Source: Streptomyces tauricus
GTDB taxonomy: Bacteria > Actinomycetota > Actinomycetes > Streptomycetales > Streptomycetaceae
DNA: 64,000 bases
Assembly (NCBI RefSeq): GCF_014650955.1
Contig: NZ_BMVY01000002.1
Span: 434,001 to 498,000 of the forward strand
Reading direction: 5' to 3'
The notes below the pieces were generated by a model. The model searched no databases and was not told the origin of the DNA. It saw only the letters and a list, made by a program, of their open reading frames with translations. The position numbers were made by a program, and so were the translations under genes. Below are positions 27,002 through 36,671 of the stretch, piece after piece (position 1 is the stretch's first letter; the number at the start of each line of letters is the position of its first letter).

Positions 27002-28798
27002 CTACGAGGCCGGCGGCTGCCATCCCCGCAGAACCGTGTCGAACTGCTCCCGCGCCGTGTCCCAGTCGGCCTCGGGCGCGGATATATAGATCACGTACTC
27101 GACGCCGTCACGGCCGAGATACGCCTGTTCCATGGCGCGGCGCGGCCCCGGGAACTCCGTGTCCTTGGCCAGCGCGGTCCAGGTGAAGTCCCACAGCGCC
27201 CCGGGGCGGTCACGGAAGGTGTTGGACTCCAGGCTGACCTGCCGGTAGTCGCTCAGCCGCCCCGAGATCTGCTGTTCCAGGTCGACGAGATGCCGGTACG
27301 GGTTGTCGAAGTCGGGCGAGTCGTCGACGGCGATGCGTACGAAGTGCTCGCCGGCGTCGGGCGTGTAGTCGACCTGCGTGCCTTCGGTCTGCCGCTTCCA
27401 GCCCTTGGGCAGGACGAGGCTGAAACCCTCGGGGTCGTCGACACGCTCCCAGCCGGCGGGCACGTCACCGGTCTGGGCGGTTTCGGTCTGCTTTCCATTG
27501 TCCTCACTGGCCGAGGCGGACGGGGTGTTCGGGGACGAGGACTGGTTCGAGGACTTCGACGCGTCGCCGTCCCCCCATCCGTCCGCCAGCAGCATCGCCG
27601 CCACGCCACCGCCGCCGACGAGCGCGGCGGCCAGCACGACCGCGGCGACGGTACGGAACCGTCGCCGCCCGGGCCCGCCGGCCACCGCCGGCTGGTTCGC
27701 GGTGGCGCCGGCCGGGTCGGGAGCGGGACGGCCATGACCGCCGTAGGTGTCACGGCCGTCCGGGCCGCCGTAGGGACCCTGCGGATACTGGCCGCTCCCG
27801 GGCCCGTTCAAGCCGTGCGAGCCGTGGGCGACGGCGTGGGTGGCGTCCTCGGATCCGGGCACCGCCGGCTGCGCGGGCCCGTACGCGCCCGGCAGTCCCT
27901 GGCCGTACGTGCCCCGGGGATCCCGCGTGGGGTCCACGTGCTGGGTCGGCACATAGGCCTGCGCCGCGTCGGGTGCCCTGCCCTCCGCGGCCTCGGCGAG
28001 CATCTGCTCGGCCTCTTCGGGACCGGGCCGCTCGGCGGGGTCCTTGCGCAGCAGGGCGGTGATGACGGCGGTGAGCGGGCCCGCGTTCTCCGGGGCGTCG
28101 GGCTCCTCGCCGACGACGGCCTGCATGGTCGTCAGCGGGGTCGTCCGCCGGAACGGCGACCTCCCCTCGACGGCCGTGTAGAGCGTGGCGCCGAGCGCCC
28201 ACAGGTCGGCGGACGGGCCCGGGTCCTGGCCGCGGATGCGTTCCGGCGCCAGATAGTCGACCGACCCGACGATCTCGCCGGTACGGGTGATCGTCGTGTC
28301 CCCCTCGACCTGGGCGATCCCGAAGTCGGTGAGCAGCACGCGCCGGTCGTGGGAGAGCAGTACGTTGCCGGGTTTGACGTCGCGGTGCAGTACGCCGGCG
28401 GAGTGCGCGGCCCGCAGAGCGCGCAGGACCCACAGCCCGACCCGGGCCGCCTCCCTGGGCTCGATGCGTCCCGCGTCCTTGACGGCGTCGGCGAGCGAGC
28501 CGCCCTCGACCAGCTCCATGACGATCCATGGGCGGCCGTCGTGTTCCAGTACGTCGTGCACGGTGACGACGGCCGAGTGGTTGATGCGCGCGGCGGCCCT
28601 GGCCTCGGCCCGGGTCCTGGCGAGGAGGACGGCCTGCTCGCTCTCGGACACGTAGAGCGCGGCCGTCAGCTCCTTGATCGCGACGGCGCGGTGCAGCACT
28701 TCATCGCGCGCACGCCATACCCGGCCCATGCCGCCACTGCCGATGGAGTCGGCGAGCCGGTAGCGGCCTGCGAGAAGCAGGCCCTGCATCTGATTCAC
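27002..28798 (-). CDS. Membrane Ser/Thr protein kinase
   Basis: About 598 residues from a GTG at 28798 (VNQMQGLLLAGRYRL); gggga lies 5 nt upstream, whereas the longer reading has no ribosome site. The kinase domain is complete: GSGGMGRVW, AVAIKEL, HRDVKPGNVLL, LTDFGIAQ, YLAPERI. A Gly/Pro/Tyr-rich linker is followed by a membrane helix (FRTVAAVVLAAALVGGGGVAAML) and an extracytoplasmic domain with DPEGFSLVLPKGWKRQ and ALWDFTW. It is one of a run of separate kinase genes; each has its own upstream gap, in keeping with independent transcription as reported for S. coelicolor. Confidence 0.92.
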   Translation of the reverse strand: MNQMQGLLLAGRYRLADSIGSGGMGRVWRARDEVLHRAVAIKELTAALYVSESEQAVLLARTRAEARAAARINHSAVVTVHDVLEHDGRPWIVMELVEGGSLADAVKDAGRIEPREAARVGLWVLRALRAAHSAGVLHRDVKPGNVLLSHDRRVLLTDFGIAQVEGDTTITRTGEIVGSVDYLAPERIRGQDPGPSADLWALGATLYTAVEGRSPFRRTTPLTTMQAVVGEEPDAPENAGPLTAVITALLRKDPAERPGPEEAEQMLAEAAEGRAPDAAQAYVPTQHVDPTRDPRGTYGQGLPGAYGPAQPAVPGSEDATHAVAHGSHGLNGPGSGQYPQGPYGGPDGRDTYGGHGRPAPDPAGATANQPAVAGGPGRRRFRTVAAVVLAAALVGGGGVAAMLLADGWGDGDASKSSNQSSSPNTPSASASEDNGKQTETAQTGDVPAGWERVDDPEGFSLVLPKGWKRQTEGTQVDYTPDAGEHFVRIAVDDSPDFDNPYRHLVDLEQQISGRLSDYRQVSLESNTFRDRPGALWDFTWTALAKDTEFPGPRRAMEQAYLGRDGVEYVIYISAPEADWDTAREQFDTVLRGWQPPAS

Positions 28799-29094
28799 GT
28801 TTCCCCGCAATGCTCTTGACAGGGTCAGACTAAGGACCGACACGCACCCAGGGAACCGGCGGGGTCCTACGGAGACAGCACTGTGACGGTTCCCACGGGC
28901 GTGAACGGGCGGTTGCCGCGCGGTGATCGGGCGTTGAGCGGCGAACCGATGTCATGCGGTGTCATGGCCGCACAAGACCCCTGGCTGCAGGGTGTGATGA
29001 CACCACATCACCCGGTGCCCCGGTGACCTGGGGTCACGGTGACGCGGTGACGCGGTGACGTGATGGCGCGGTGGCCTGGTGACCCGATGCCTCG
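28799..29094. promoter_or_regulatory. Kinase upstream region with ggtgacg repeats and small inverted repeats
   Basis: This 296-bp gap contains gtgatg-N6-catcac (28994-29011), gtgacc-N3-ggtcac around 29023-29037, and a tandem run of ggtgacgc from about 29038 to 29090. It separates two same-direction kinase genes and should hold the promoter of the downstream one. No -10/-35 pair stood out. Confidence 0.4.
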
Positions 29095-31989
29095 TCAACC
29101 GGTGATCTGGTACGTCGACGACGCCTGCTCGTAGAGCCGCGTCACCTCGTCCCGCTCGGCCTCCGGACCGCGCAGCTGCACCACGTGGTACTTCCCGCCG
29201 GCGATGACCACGAGGTTCCGTACGTAGACCTCGCTCCCCGTGGAGTCCTGCCAGGTGAACTGCCCCTCGGCCATGGCCCGTCCGCCCACGTCGATCCGCC
29301 GCATCCCGCTGGACGTGGCCCAGGTCGAGTCGCGGAACGGCTGCAACTCGCGCTCGTCCTCGCGCTGGTAGGACATCGGATCGCTGCCGAACTCCTCGGT
29401 CGTGTCGCGTCCGGGCACGACCAGCAGCTCGAACTTGCCGTGCGAGTAGACGACCTGGCCGCGTCCGTTCTTGCCGGTCCGCTCCCAGCCGTTGGCGACC
29501 GCCACCCGGAACCCCTCGGAGTCCTTGCGCAGGGTGAAGCCCTGCGGAAGCTCGGGTCCTGTGGTCTGGGTCGTCGAACTGGACGAGCGCGTCGGGCTGC
29601 CCTTGTCGCTCGGCGACTTCTCGCCCTGCGGATCGGAGCTCGCGTTCCCGTCCGGCCCCGCGCCGGTGTCCCCGGAGTGGCCGGGGGTGGGGGCGACGAC
29701 GTCCCCCGCGGAACCGGTGCGCTCACCACCGGAGTCGGTCTTGGGCATGAACGCCATGGCGTACGCGACGGCCGCGGCCATGACGAGCAGGATCAGCAGG
29801 AGCAGCGTCCGGCCGAGCCGGCGCGGCTTGGCCTCCCTGCCCTGCTTGCCCCGCTTGTGCCGGCCGTGCGGGGTGGTCGCGGGCAGTCCCGCACGACGCC
29901 TGCGGACCAGCTCGCCCCGACGGCGTACGACAGGCAGCCGGGTGGGGTCCATCGGCGGGGCCGCGATGACGAACGTGCCCGCCTCCGGCTCGGGCGCCGA
30001 GCGCACCAGCGAACGCAGCCAGCCCCGCAGTTCCTCGAAGTCCAGCCGCTCGGTGGGGTCCTGCCGCAGCAGCGACTCCACGACGGGGCGCAGCGGACCG
30101 CACTCCTCCGCGAACGCGGGTGGTTCCGCGCACACCAGCTGCACCAGCTCGGCGGTGCTCTCCTCGGGGTAGGGCGCGTGGCCCTGAACGGCACGGAAGA
30201 GCAGCGCGCCCAGCGCCCACAGGTCGGTCGCGGGCCCGATCGGCGCGGCCAGCTGCCAGTTCTCGTGCACGGGTCCGGCCTGCTCGGGCGCCCAGCGCTC
30301 GGTGACGGGTCCCACGACGGCCATCCGCGCCTGCCGGGCCCGCTCCGCCGCCAGCGCGGTCGCCGGGCCCCGCCGGGTGGCGGCACCAGAGGTGAGCTGA
30401 CTCCACTGCGTGGGAGCCCCGCCTGTACCCGCACCCGCACCGGGCTCCGCGCCCGTGCCGGGGGCCGCGGAGGTGTGGTCGGCCGAGGGCGCGTACCCGG
30501 CGCCGTACGCGGCGGCCTCCGTCGCCCGGCTGTCGGCCGTACCGCCGATCCCGCCGCCGCCATGCCCGCCGTTGCCGCCGTGCCCGCTGTTGCCGTTGCC
30601 GCCGTGTCCGCTGCCGCGGCCGTCGGGGAGCGCGGACGGCCTGCCCTGTCCAGGGCTTCCTACGGCGGGGGCCCCGCCGCGCGGCGCCGCACCGTGCCAC
30701 GCGCCCGGCAGTCCCGCCCCGCCCACCCCGTACGGGTCGGCGATCTGTCCCGGCGGCGAGGTGTGCTCCACCCCTTGTCCGGCTATCCGGCCCGAGATCG
30801 GCCCCGAGGTCTGTCCGGGCTCCGGGTCGCTCCCACCGGACAGCGACCGCGGGGCGGGCAACGCCGCGTTCCCGCCGCCCCGCTGCTCCTCCTGCACCCG
30901 GGCCGCGGCCCGCGCACCCGCGCGGTAGGCCGCGATGGCTCCGGCCCGCGCGGCCCGTACGTCCCCGCCCGCGTCCAGCGCCCGCTGCGCCATGTCGGAG
31001 GCGTGCGCCTGGGACTGCGTCCGGCCCTGTGCCTGTGTCTGAGCTTGTGCCTGTATCTGGGCCTGAGCCTGGGTCTGCGCTGGTGCGTGCGCTTGCGGGA
31101 CGGGCAGCGCGCCCGTGCCCCCGCGCACGGCCTCGACCGCGGCACGGCCGCCGTCCGGCCCCCGCGCGCCGGGTACCGCCTGTCCGACGGAGCGGCCCGG
31201 CGTGCCGGACCGGCCGAGCTGTCCGGCCGCACCACCGGCCCGGGCCACCTGCCCGGACGGGCCGCCCGCACCCGTCGGACCGGATCGACCTGTCTGTCCC
31301 GCCTGGCCCGGCCGCCCTGCCGGGCCGCCCACCGTTCCGGGCCCGCCCTGTCGGCCCGTACCGGCTTCGCCCTCTGCGGCCGGGACCGGGTCGTATCCGC
31401 ACAGCGCCTCTTCCGCGGCCCCCGAGGCGAGCCCCGTGAGCATCACCCGGCCGTCGTCGCAGACGAGCACCGTGCGCGCGGTGATGTTCCGGTGCACCCA
31501 TCCGTGCGCGTGCAGCACCCGCAGGGCGGTCAGCACGTCGGAGGCCACCTCGGCGGCCCGGTACGGGCTCAGCGGCCCCTCAGCGAGCAGTGCCGCGAGC
31601 TGCCGCGCGGGTACCAACTCGCTCACTATCCACAGCGAGCCGCCCTCGGCGAAGACGTCGAAGACCTGGTCGAGCCGGGGGTGGTCGGGTATCTGCGCCG
31701 CGGCCTGGGCGGCCTCGATCGCCCGTCGCACGGCCGGCTCGGTGGGCCGCCGTGTGGTCCGCGCGGACGGCCGCCGCACCCCGGCGTCCCGCGCCACGAA
31801 CCCGTCGGGCAGCCCGTCCGCGTCGAGCACCTCCGCCTCGACGACCTCGGGCAACGGCACCTGCCTGACCAGGACTTCCTGTCCGCTGTAGGTGTCCCAG
31901 GCGCGGGACTCGCGGAACTCGTACTCGTCGGCCGGCGGGAGCGGCAGGCGGTAACGGTCGGCGAGCACCCGTCCCGCATAGTCCTCCAC
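29095..31989 (-). CDS. Kinase-like membrane protein, degenerate (pseudokinase) with large insertion
   Basis: 964 residues. The kinase fold is present but catalytic residues are lost. The Gly-rich loop is replaced by PLPPADEYEF, the VAIK lysine position reads VLVRQV, the catalytic loop is HRN (166-168) instead of HRD, and DFG is replaced by LTGLASG (184-190). An insertion of about 365 residues rich in Gly, Ala, Gln, Pro and Ser separates this from an intact APE motif (RWAPEQ, 567-569) and the C-lobe (PATDLWALGALLFRA). A membrane helix (TLLLLILLVMAAAVAYAMAF) and an extracytoplasmic domain related to its neighbours (KDSEGFRVAVANGW, GQFTW) follow. Probably a scaffold or regulator of the active kinases. 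Confidence 0.88.
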   Translation of the reverse strand: MEDYAGRVLADRYRLPLPPADEYEFRESRAWDTYSGQEVLVRQVPLPEVVEAEVLDADGLPDGFVARDAGVRRPSARTTRRPTEPAVRRAIEAAQAAAQIPDHPRLDQVFDVFAEGGSLWIVSELVPARQLAALLAEGPLSPYRAAEVASDVLTALRVLHAHGWVHRNITARTVLVCDDGRVMLTGLASGAAEEALCGYDPVPAAEGEAGTGRQGGPGTVGGPAGRPGQAGQTGRSGPTGAGGPSGQVARAGGAAGQLGRSGTPGRSVGQAVPGARGPDGGRAAVEAVRGGTGALPVPQAHAPAQTQAQAQIQAQAQTQAQGRTQSQAHASDMAQRALDAGGDVRAARAGAIAAYRAGARAAARVQEEQRGGGNAALPAPRSLSGGSDPEPGQTSGPISGRIAGQGVEHTSPPGQIADPYGVGGAGLPGAWHGAAPRGGAPAVGSPGQGRPSALPDGRGSGHGGNGNSGHGGNGGHGGGGIGGTADSRATEAAAYGAGYAPSADHTSAAPGTGAEPGAGAGTGGAPTQWSQLTSGAATRRGPATALAAERARQARMAVVGPVTERWAPEQAGPVHENWQLAAPIGPATDLWALGALLFRAVQGHAPYPEESTAELVQLVCAEPPAFAEECGPLRPVVESLLRQDPTERLDFEELRGWLRSLVRSAPEPEAGTFVIAAPPMDPTRLPVVRRRGELVRRRRAGLPATTPHGRHKRGKQGREAKPRRLGRTLLLLILLVMAAAVAYAMAFMPKTDSGGERTGSAGDVVAPTPGHSGDTGAGPDGNASSDPQGEKSPSDKGSPTRSSSSTTQTTGPELPQGFTLRKDSEGFRVAVANGWERTGKNGRGQVVYSHGKFELLVVPGRDTTEEFGSDPMSYQREDERELQPFRDSTWATSSGMRRIDVGGRAMAEGQFTWQDSTGSEVYVRNLVVIAGGKYHVVQLRGPEAERDEVTRLYEQASSTYQITG

Positions 31990-32144
31990 GATGCCTCCCC
32001 CAGCCGCCCGGTTTGGTCAGATCCGTTCGCCATGCGTCCCGTTGTGGCTGCAGTTGTGCCTGCGTACGGTCCGCAACCACTCACGATACGTGCCGGAGGC
32101 AACCCATCATGAGGAGATACGAGATCTCAATTGACCCGTGACCC

Positions 32145-34289
32145 TCAGGACTTCGGTTCGAACGACTTCGTCAGCGTGCGCCACGTGTCTTTACGAAGCT
32201 CGGTGTCCCATTTCGAGCCCTTCGCGGTGTACATGAGCGCATATCCCTGACTGTCATTGACGACGAAGCCGCGGTCTATGGACCGGTATTCCGTGCCGCC
32301 GTCCACGTAGGTGAATTCCCAGTCGGCCGTGTTCCAGCCGCGGTAGTCCACCTTCTCTATTCGGATCCGCTGATACTGCGACCGCTGCATGAACTGCTCT
32401 TGGTTCTTCCAGTCGGCCACCGGGTCGTCCTTGGGCGTCGTGGTCCAGCCGACCAGCAGCTTCTGTCCGTCGGGACCGGCGAACCGGGCGCCGGCCGCAC
32501 TCGTGGACTGGTATTTCCAGCCCTTGGGCAGGCCGATCGAGAACCCCTGCCCGTCCTTGTGCGTGGACTCGACGCCGCTGCCCGAACCGCTGTTGGAGCC
32601 GTCTCCGGACCCGCCCGATCCGCTCGACTCGCCGGAAGCGCTCGCGCTCGGCGAACTCTCCTTCGTGGCGCCCCCGCCGGAGGAGTCCGTCTTGCCGTCG
32701 TCGTCCGAATCGGTGCCGCTGTTCTCGTCCTGTTTGGTGTCGCTTCCCGCGTTCGCGCCACTGGACGTCGACTTGTCGTCGCCGCCCTTGTTCTCCTTGG
32801 CGCCCGAGCCGTCGTCGCCACCCAGCGTGACGGCGAGGATCGTGCCGAGCACGGCCAGCGCAACGACGACGGCGATGATCACCAGCGTCCGCCGGGACAC
32901 CACATCGGTGAGCGGCGCCCTGGAGGTGGTGCCCCGCGAGTACCCGCCCCGGGAATCGCCCGGATGTCCGCCCCCCGCACTGGAGTTCAGTGCGGTGGCG
33001 GCAGCGTCCCGGTTCTTCGCGGCGGCGGGCGCACCGGCGCCCGCGGCGCTACCGGCGGCAGCGGCCGCGGATCCCGGCCGCGCACCGGAAGCGGCGCCCG
33101 AACCGGAGGGCGAGGCGGCGGACGGCGTCGCCGCCGTCGACGCGGCAGGCGTCGCGGACTTTGCGGGAGCCTGCGACCCCGACGCGGCGGCCTTCTCGCC
33201 CGACGCCTCGGCGGACCGGCCGGCGGCCACTCCGGCACCGGCCGCCGCGGCGGCCCCTGCCGCTCCGGCCGCCTTGCCCTTTCGCACGGAGCGCAGCGCC
33301 CCGCGCAGCCGGTCGCCCGGCTCCTCACTCTTCTTGCCCCCGCCCGAAGTCCCCTTCTTCGAGGGGCTCTCCGCGGGGAAGTCCGGCAACGGCACGACCT
33401 TCGTCGCGTCCACCGGCTCCGGCTCGTCCTTGGGCTCGGGAGTGTTGATGATCTCGGTGAGCATCTTCCGCGCCCCGGCGTCGTCGAGGCGCTGCTCGGG
33501 GTCCTTGACGAGGAGGCCGTAGATGACGTTCTCCAGCGGGCCCGCGTTCTTCGGCTGCTCCACCGGCTCCGTCATCACCGCGGTGAGCGTCGCGATGGCG
33601 GATCCCTTGTCGTACGGCGGTACGCCTTCCACCGCCGCGTACAACAGGCCGCCCAGCGACCACAGGTCGGCCGCGGGGCCCGGCTTGTGCCCTCGCGCCC
33701 GCTCGGGCGAGATGTACGAGGGCGCGCCGACCAGCATGCCGGTCGAGGTGATGGACGGGTCGCCCTCGACCTGGGCGATGCCGAAGTCCGTGAGCACGAC
33801 CCGGCCGTCCTTGCCGATGAGCACGTTCGACGGCTTCACGTCGCGGTGCAGGATGCCCTCGCGGTGCGCCGCGCGCAGCACGTCGAGAATGGCGAGACCC
33901 ACCTCGGCCGCGCGCCTGGACGTCAGCAGCCCGTCCTCACGGATCACCTCGGCGAGGGACTTGCCCTCGACGAGTTCCATCACGATCCACGGCCGGTCGT
34001 CCTCGTCGACCACGTCGTAGACGGTCACCGCACTGTTGTTCCGGATCCGTGCGATGGCCTTGGCCTCGCGGAAGGTCCGGGTGATCAGGCGACGCTTCTC
34101 GTCCTCGTCGATACGCGGCGGCAGCCGCAGTTCCTTCACGGCGACCGTGCGGCCCAGCGTCTCGTCCTCGGCGCGCCATACGGTGCCCATACCGCCCCGG
34201 CCGAGAACTCCTCCCAACCGGTACCGCCCGGCGAGGAGACGCTCACTATCGTCCTGACGGGATGCTCCCGCCCGCTCCGCCTCCGACAT
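32145..34289 (-). CDS. Membrane Ser/Thr protein kinase
   Basis: 714 residues from the ATG at 34289 (MSEAERAGASRQ), with gagg 6 nt upstream; an ATG at 34301 is possible, and the much longer reading is not supported. The kinase domain is complete: GRGGMGTVW, TVAVKEL, HRDVKPSNVLI, LTDFGIAQ, YISPERA. An Ala-rich linker of about 130 residues precedes a membrane helix (TLVIIAVVVALAVLGTILAVTL). A Ser/Gly/Asp-rich stalk and an extracytoplasmic domain (GQGFSIGLPKGWKYQ, TADWEFTYVDGG) follow. It is the first kinase of the cluster, downstream of glpD on the same strand, and has a 388-bp upstream gap. Confidence 0.92.
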   Translation of the reverse strand: MSEAERAGASRQDDSERLLAGRYRLGGVLGRGGMGTVWRAEDETLGRTVAVKELRLPPRIDEDEKRRLITRTFREAKAIARIRNNSAVTVYDVVDEDDRPWIVMELVEGKSLAEVIREDGLLTSRRAAEVGLAILDVLRAAHREGILHRDVKPSNVLIGKDGRVVLTDFGIAQVEGDPSITSTGMLVGAPSYISPERARGHKPGPAADLWSLGGLLYAAVEGVPPYDKGSAIATLTAVMTEPVEQPKNAGPLENVIYGLLVKDPEQRLDDAGARKMLTEIINTPEPKDEPEPVDATKVVPLPDFPAESPSKKGTSGGGKKSEEPGDRLRGALRSVRKGKAAGAAGAAAAAGAGVAAGRSAEASGEKAAASGSQAPAKSATPAASTAATPSAASPSGSGAASGARPGSAAAAAGSAAGAGAPAAAKNRDAAATALNSSAGGGHPGDSRGGYSRGTTSRAPLTDVVSRRTLVIIAVVVALAVLGTILAVTLGGDDGSGAKENKGGDDKSTSSGANAGSDTKQDENSGTDSDDDGKTDSSGGGATKESSPSASASGESSGSGGSGDGSNSGSGSGVESTHKDGQGFSIGLPKGWKYQSTSAAGARFAGPDGQKLLVGWTTTPKDDPVADWKNQEQFMQRSQYQRIRIEKVDYRGWNTADWEFTYVDGGTEYRSIDRGFVVNDSQGYALMYTAKGSKWDTELRKDTWRTLTKSFEPKS

Positions 34290-34677
34290 GCGTCCCCTCA
34301 TGCAACCCGCCCTGACAGAGCCTCCATTGTCCCCCACCCGGCGACCGTCCGATGCCCCGGGTGCCCCTCCTGGAAGCAACGCTTCCCCGAACTGCCCCGC
34401 ATCCGTTCCCCACCTGCCCCTCGGCCCCGCTCCTCCCCCGTCATGAGCTGCGACAAGGGAGGATTTCGAGGCCACCGTCGAGGTGCCACTGCCTACCGCT
34501 CCGAAGGGCGGGTACCCACTTCGCCCAAGCGAAAGCCCCCGCGGACCACACCCGCACGCACGCGCCCCCACCCCCACCACCGAACCCGCTATGCCCGCCC
34601 GCGAGTTCGGCCGCGCACGTCAAGCCGAGGCACGCCCCCTCCCCCCCCTTCCGGCCCAGCGCCGCGCCAGGCTCCAC
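34290..34677. other. Intergenic region between glpD and first kinase gene
   Basis: 388 bp. No ORF here has a credible composition. A C-rich stretch (about 34540-34670) is notable for strand asymmetry. It must hold the kinase promoter and the glpD terminator, but I see no convincing hairpin or -10/-35 pair. Confidence 0.4.
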
Positions 34678-36384
34678 CTACAGCGGCACGATGTCCGGTG
34701 CCCCCAACCGCGCCGCGTCGGCCGTCAGATCGTCCGGCTGGCGCTGCGACTCCCGCTCCGCCTCGACCCGCTTCTGGTAGTGCTCGATCTCGCGCTCGAT
34801 CTGGTCCTTGTCCCAGCCGAGCACCGGCGCCATCAGTTCGGCGGCCTCCCGCGCGCTGCGTGTGCCCCGGTCGAAGGTCTCGATCGAGATGCGGGTGCGC
34901 CTCGTCAGCACGTCGTCCAGATGCCTGGCCCCCTCGTGCGAGGCGGCGTACACGATCTCGGCGCGCAGGTAGTCGTCGGCCGCCGGCAGCGGGTCGCCCA
35001 GCGTCTGGTCCGCGGCGATGAGGTCGAGTACTTCCTCGGCGAGCGACCCGTACCGGTTCAGCAGGTGCTCCACACGCACCACGTGCAGGCCGGTCCGCGC
35101 GGCGATCCGCGCTCGCGCGTTCCACAGGGCCCGGTAGCCCTCGGCGCCGACCAGCGGGATGTCCTCGGTGACACACTCGGCGACCCGCTGGTCGAGGCCG
35201 TGCACCGCCTCGTCCACCGCGTCCTTCGCCATCACGCGGTAGGTCGTGTACTTGCCGCCCGCCACGACCACGAGCCCGGGCGCCGGATGCGCCACGGTGT
35301 GCTCGCGCGACAGCTTGCTCGTGGCCTCCGACTCACCGGCGAGCAGCGGCCGCAGTCCCGCGTACACCCCCTGTACGTCGTCACGTGTCAGCGGCACCGC
35401 GAGGACCGAGTTCACATGCTCCAGCAGGTAGTCGATGTCGGCGCTGGACGCCGCCGGGTGCGCCTTGTCCAGGTCCCACTCGGTGTCCGTCGTCCCGATG
35501 ATCCAGTGCCGGCCCCAGGGGATCACGAACAGCACGGACTTCTCGGTGCGCAGGATCAGCCCGCTCGTCGAGGTGATCCGGTCCTTCGGTACGACCAGAT
35601 GGATGCCCTTGGAGGCCCGGACGTGGAACTGGCCCCGCTCCCCGACCATGGCCTGGGTGTCGTCCGTCCACACGCCGGTGGCGTTCACGACCTGCTTGGC
35701 GCGGATTTCGTACTCCCCGCCGCCCTCGACGTCCTGCACCTTGGCGCCGACGACACGCTCGCCCTCGCGCAGGAAACCGGTCACGCGGGCCCGGTTGGCG
35801 ACCTTCGCCCCGTACGCCGCCGCGGTGCGCACCAGGGTCGCCACATAGCGGGCGTCGTCCATCTGCGCGTCGTAGTACTGCAACGCCCCGACCAGGGCGT
35901 CCTTCTTCAGTGCGGGGGCGACGCGCAGGGCGTGGCGCCGTGAGAGGTGGCGGTGCGTCGGCAGTCCGCGGCCGTGGCCGCGCGCCATCGACATCGCGTC
36001 GTAGAGCGCGACGCCCGATCCGGCGTACAGCCGCTCCCAGCCCTTGTGCTGCAAGGGATACAGGAACGCGACGGGCTTCACGAGGTGCGGTGCGAGCCGC
36101 TCCAGCAGCAGCCCGCGCTCCTTCAGCGCCTCCCGTACGAGCGCGAAGTCGAGCATCTCCAGATAGCGCAGGCCGCCGTGGATCAGCTTGCTCGACCGGC
36201 TCGATGTGCCCGACGCCCAGTCACGCGCCTCGACCAGGCCGGTGGACAGGCCGCGGGTGACGGCGTCCAACGCGGTGCCCGCGCCCACCACGCCCGCTCC
36301 CACGACGAGCACATCCAGTTCGTGCTCGGCCATCGCCGCGAGTGACCCGGCACGCTCCGCCGGTCCCAGTGTCGCTGTCCGCAC
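34678..36384 (-). CDS. glpD: Glycerol-3-phosphate dehydrogenase (FAD, respiratory)
   Basis: 568 residues. It oxidises sn-glycerol 3-phosphate to dihydroxyacetone phosphate and passes electrons to quinones. FAD-binding LDVLVVGAGVVGAGTALD is followed by the family signature SSKLIHGGLRYLEMLDF and GTTDTEWDLDKAHP. A C-terminal helical domain of about 150 residues is present, as in other GlpD proteins. A GTG start with ggagg 5 nt upstream is convincing. No glpF or glpK is adjacent, unlike the classical glycerol operon, so this may be the housekeeping copy. It is divergent from the nucleotide-sugar dehydrogenase homologue. Confidence 0.95.
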   Translation of the reverse strand: MRTATLGPAERAGSLAAMAEHELDVLVVGAGVVGAGTALDAVTRGLSTGLVEARDWASGTSSRSSKLIHGGLRYLEMLDFALVREALKERGLLLERLAPHLVKPVAFLYPLQHKGWERLYAGSGVALYDAMSMARGHGRGLPTHRHLSRRHALRVAPALKKDALVGALQYYDAQMDDARYVATLVRTAAAYGAKVANRARVTGFLREGERVVGAKVQDVEGGGEYEIRAKQVVNATGVWTDDTQAMVGERGQFHVRASKGIHLVVPKDRITSTSGLILRTEKSVLFVIPWGRHWIIGTTDTEWDLDKAHPAASSADIDYLLEHVNSVLAVPLTRDDVQGVYAGLRPLLAGESEATSKLSREHTVAHPAPGLVVVAGGKYTTYRVMAKDAVDEAVHGLDQRVAECVTEDIPLVGAEGYRALWNARARIAARTGLHVVRVEHLLNRYGSLAEEVLDLIAADQTLGDPLPAADDYLRAEIVYAASHEGARHLDDVLTRRTRISIETFDRGTRSAREAAELMAPVLGWDKDQIEREIEHYQKRVEAERESQRQPDDLTADAARLGAPDIVPL

Positions 36385-36671
36385 AGTTGCCTCCAGCTGT
36401 CTGTCGCGCCGGGCTCACCCGTACGGCGAGGCCCCGCTCACATCCCCCATGCCCAAATTCTGACTGTGATGCCTGACATCGGCCACCACCGGCGGTCCGC
36501 CTGTGGATATCTCTCGGCGACTTCCGGAGAAACACAACCGAGCAATCCCGCATATCGGTCATATTTACTCCTAGTCTGACATTGCGCTCGCCTGTTCTGT
36601 CCACAGGGCTTGCGCCCTCGCCCCACTCCGGCTACTGCCACTCCGGCTACAGGGAAGGACGGCCCACCGCC

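Noticed and set aside
29185..32112. 975-codon open frame on the plus strand
   Set aside because: Mirror of the pseudokinase gene; same reason as above.
36440..36571. aggag-taaat-ATG on the minus strand upstream of glpD
   Set aside because: The ribosome site looks good, but the ORF has low third-position GC and runs out of frame through the glpD 5' region. It is more likely chance in a promoter region.
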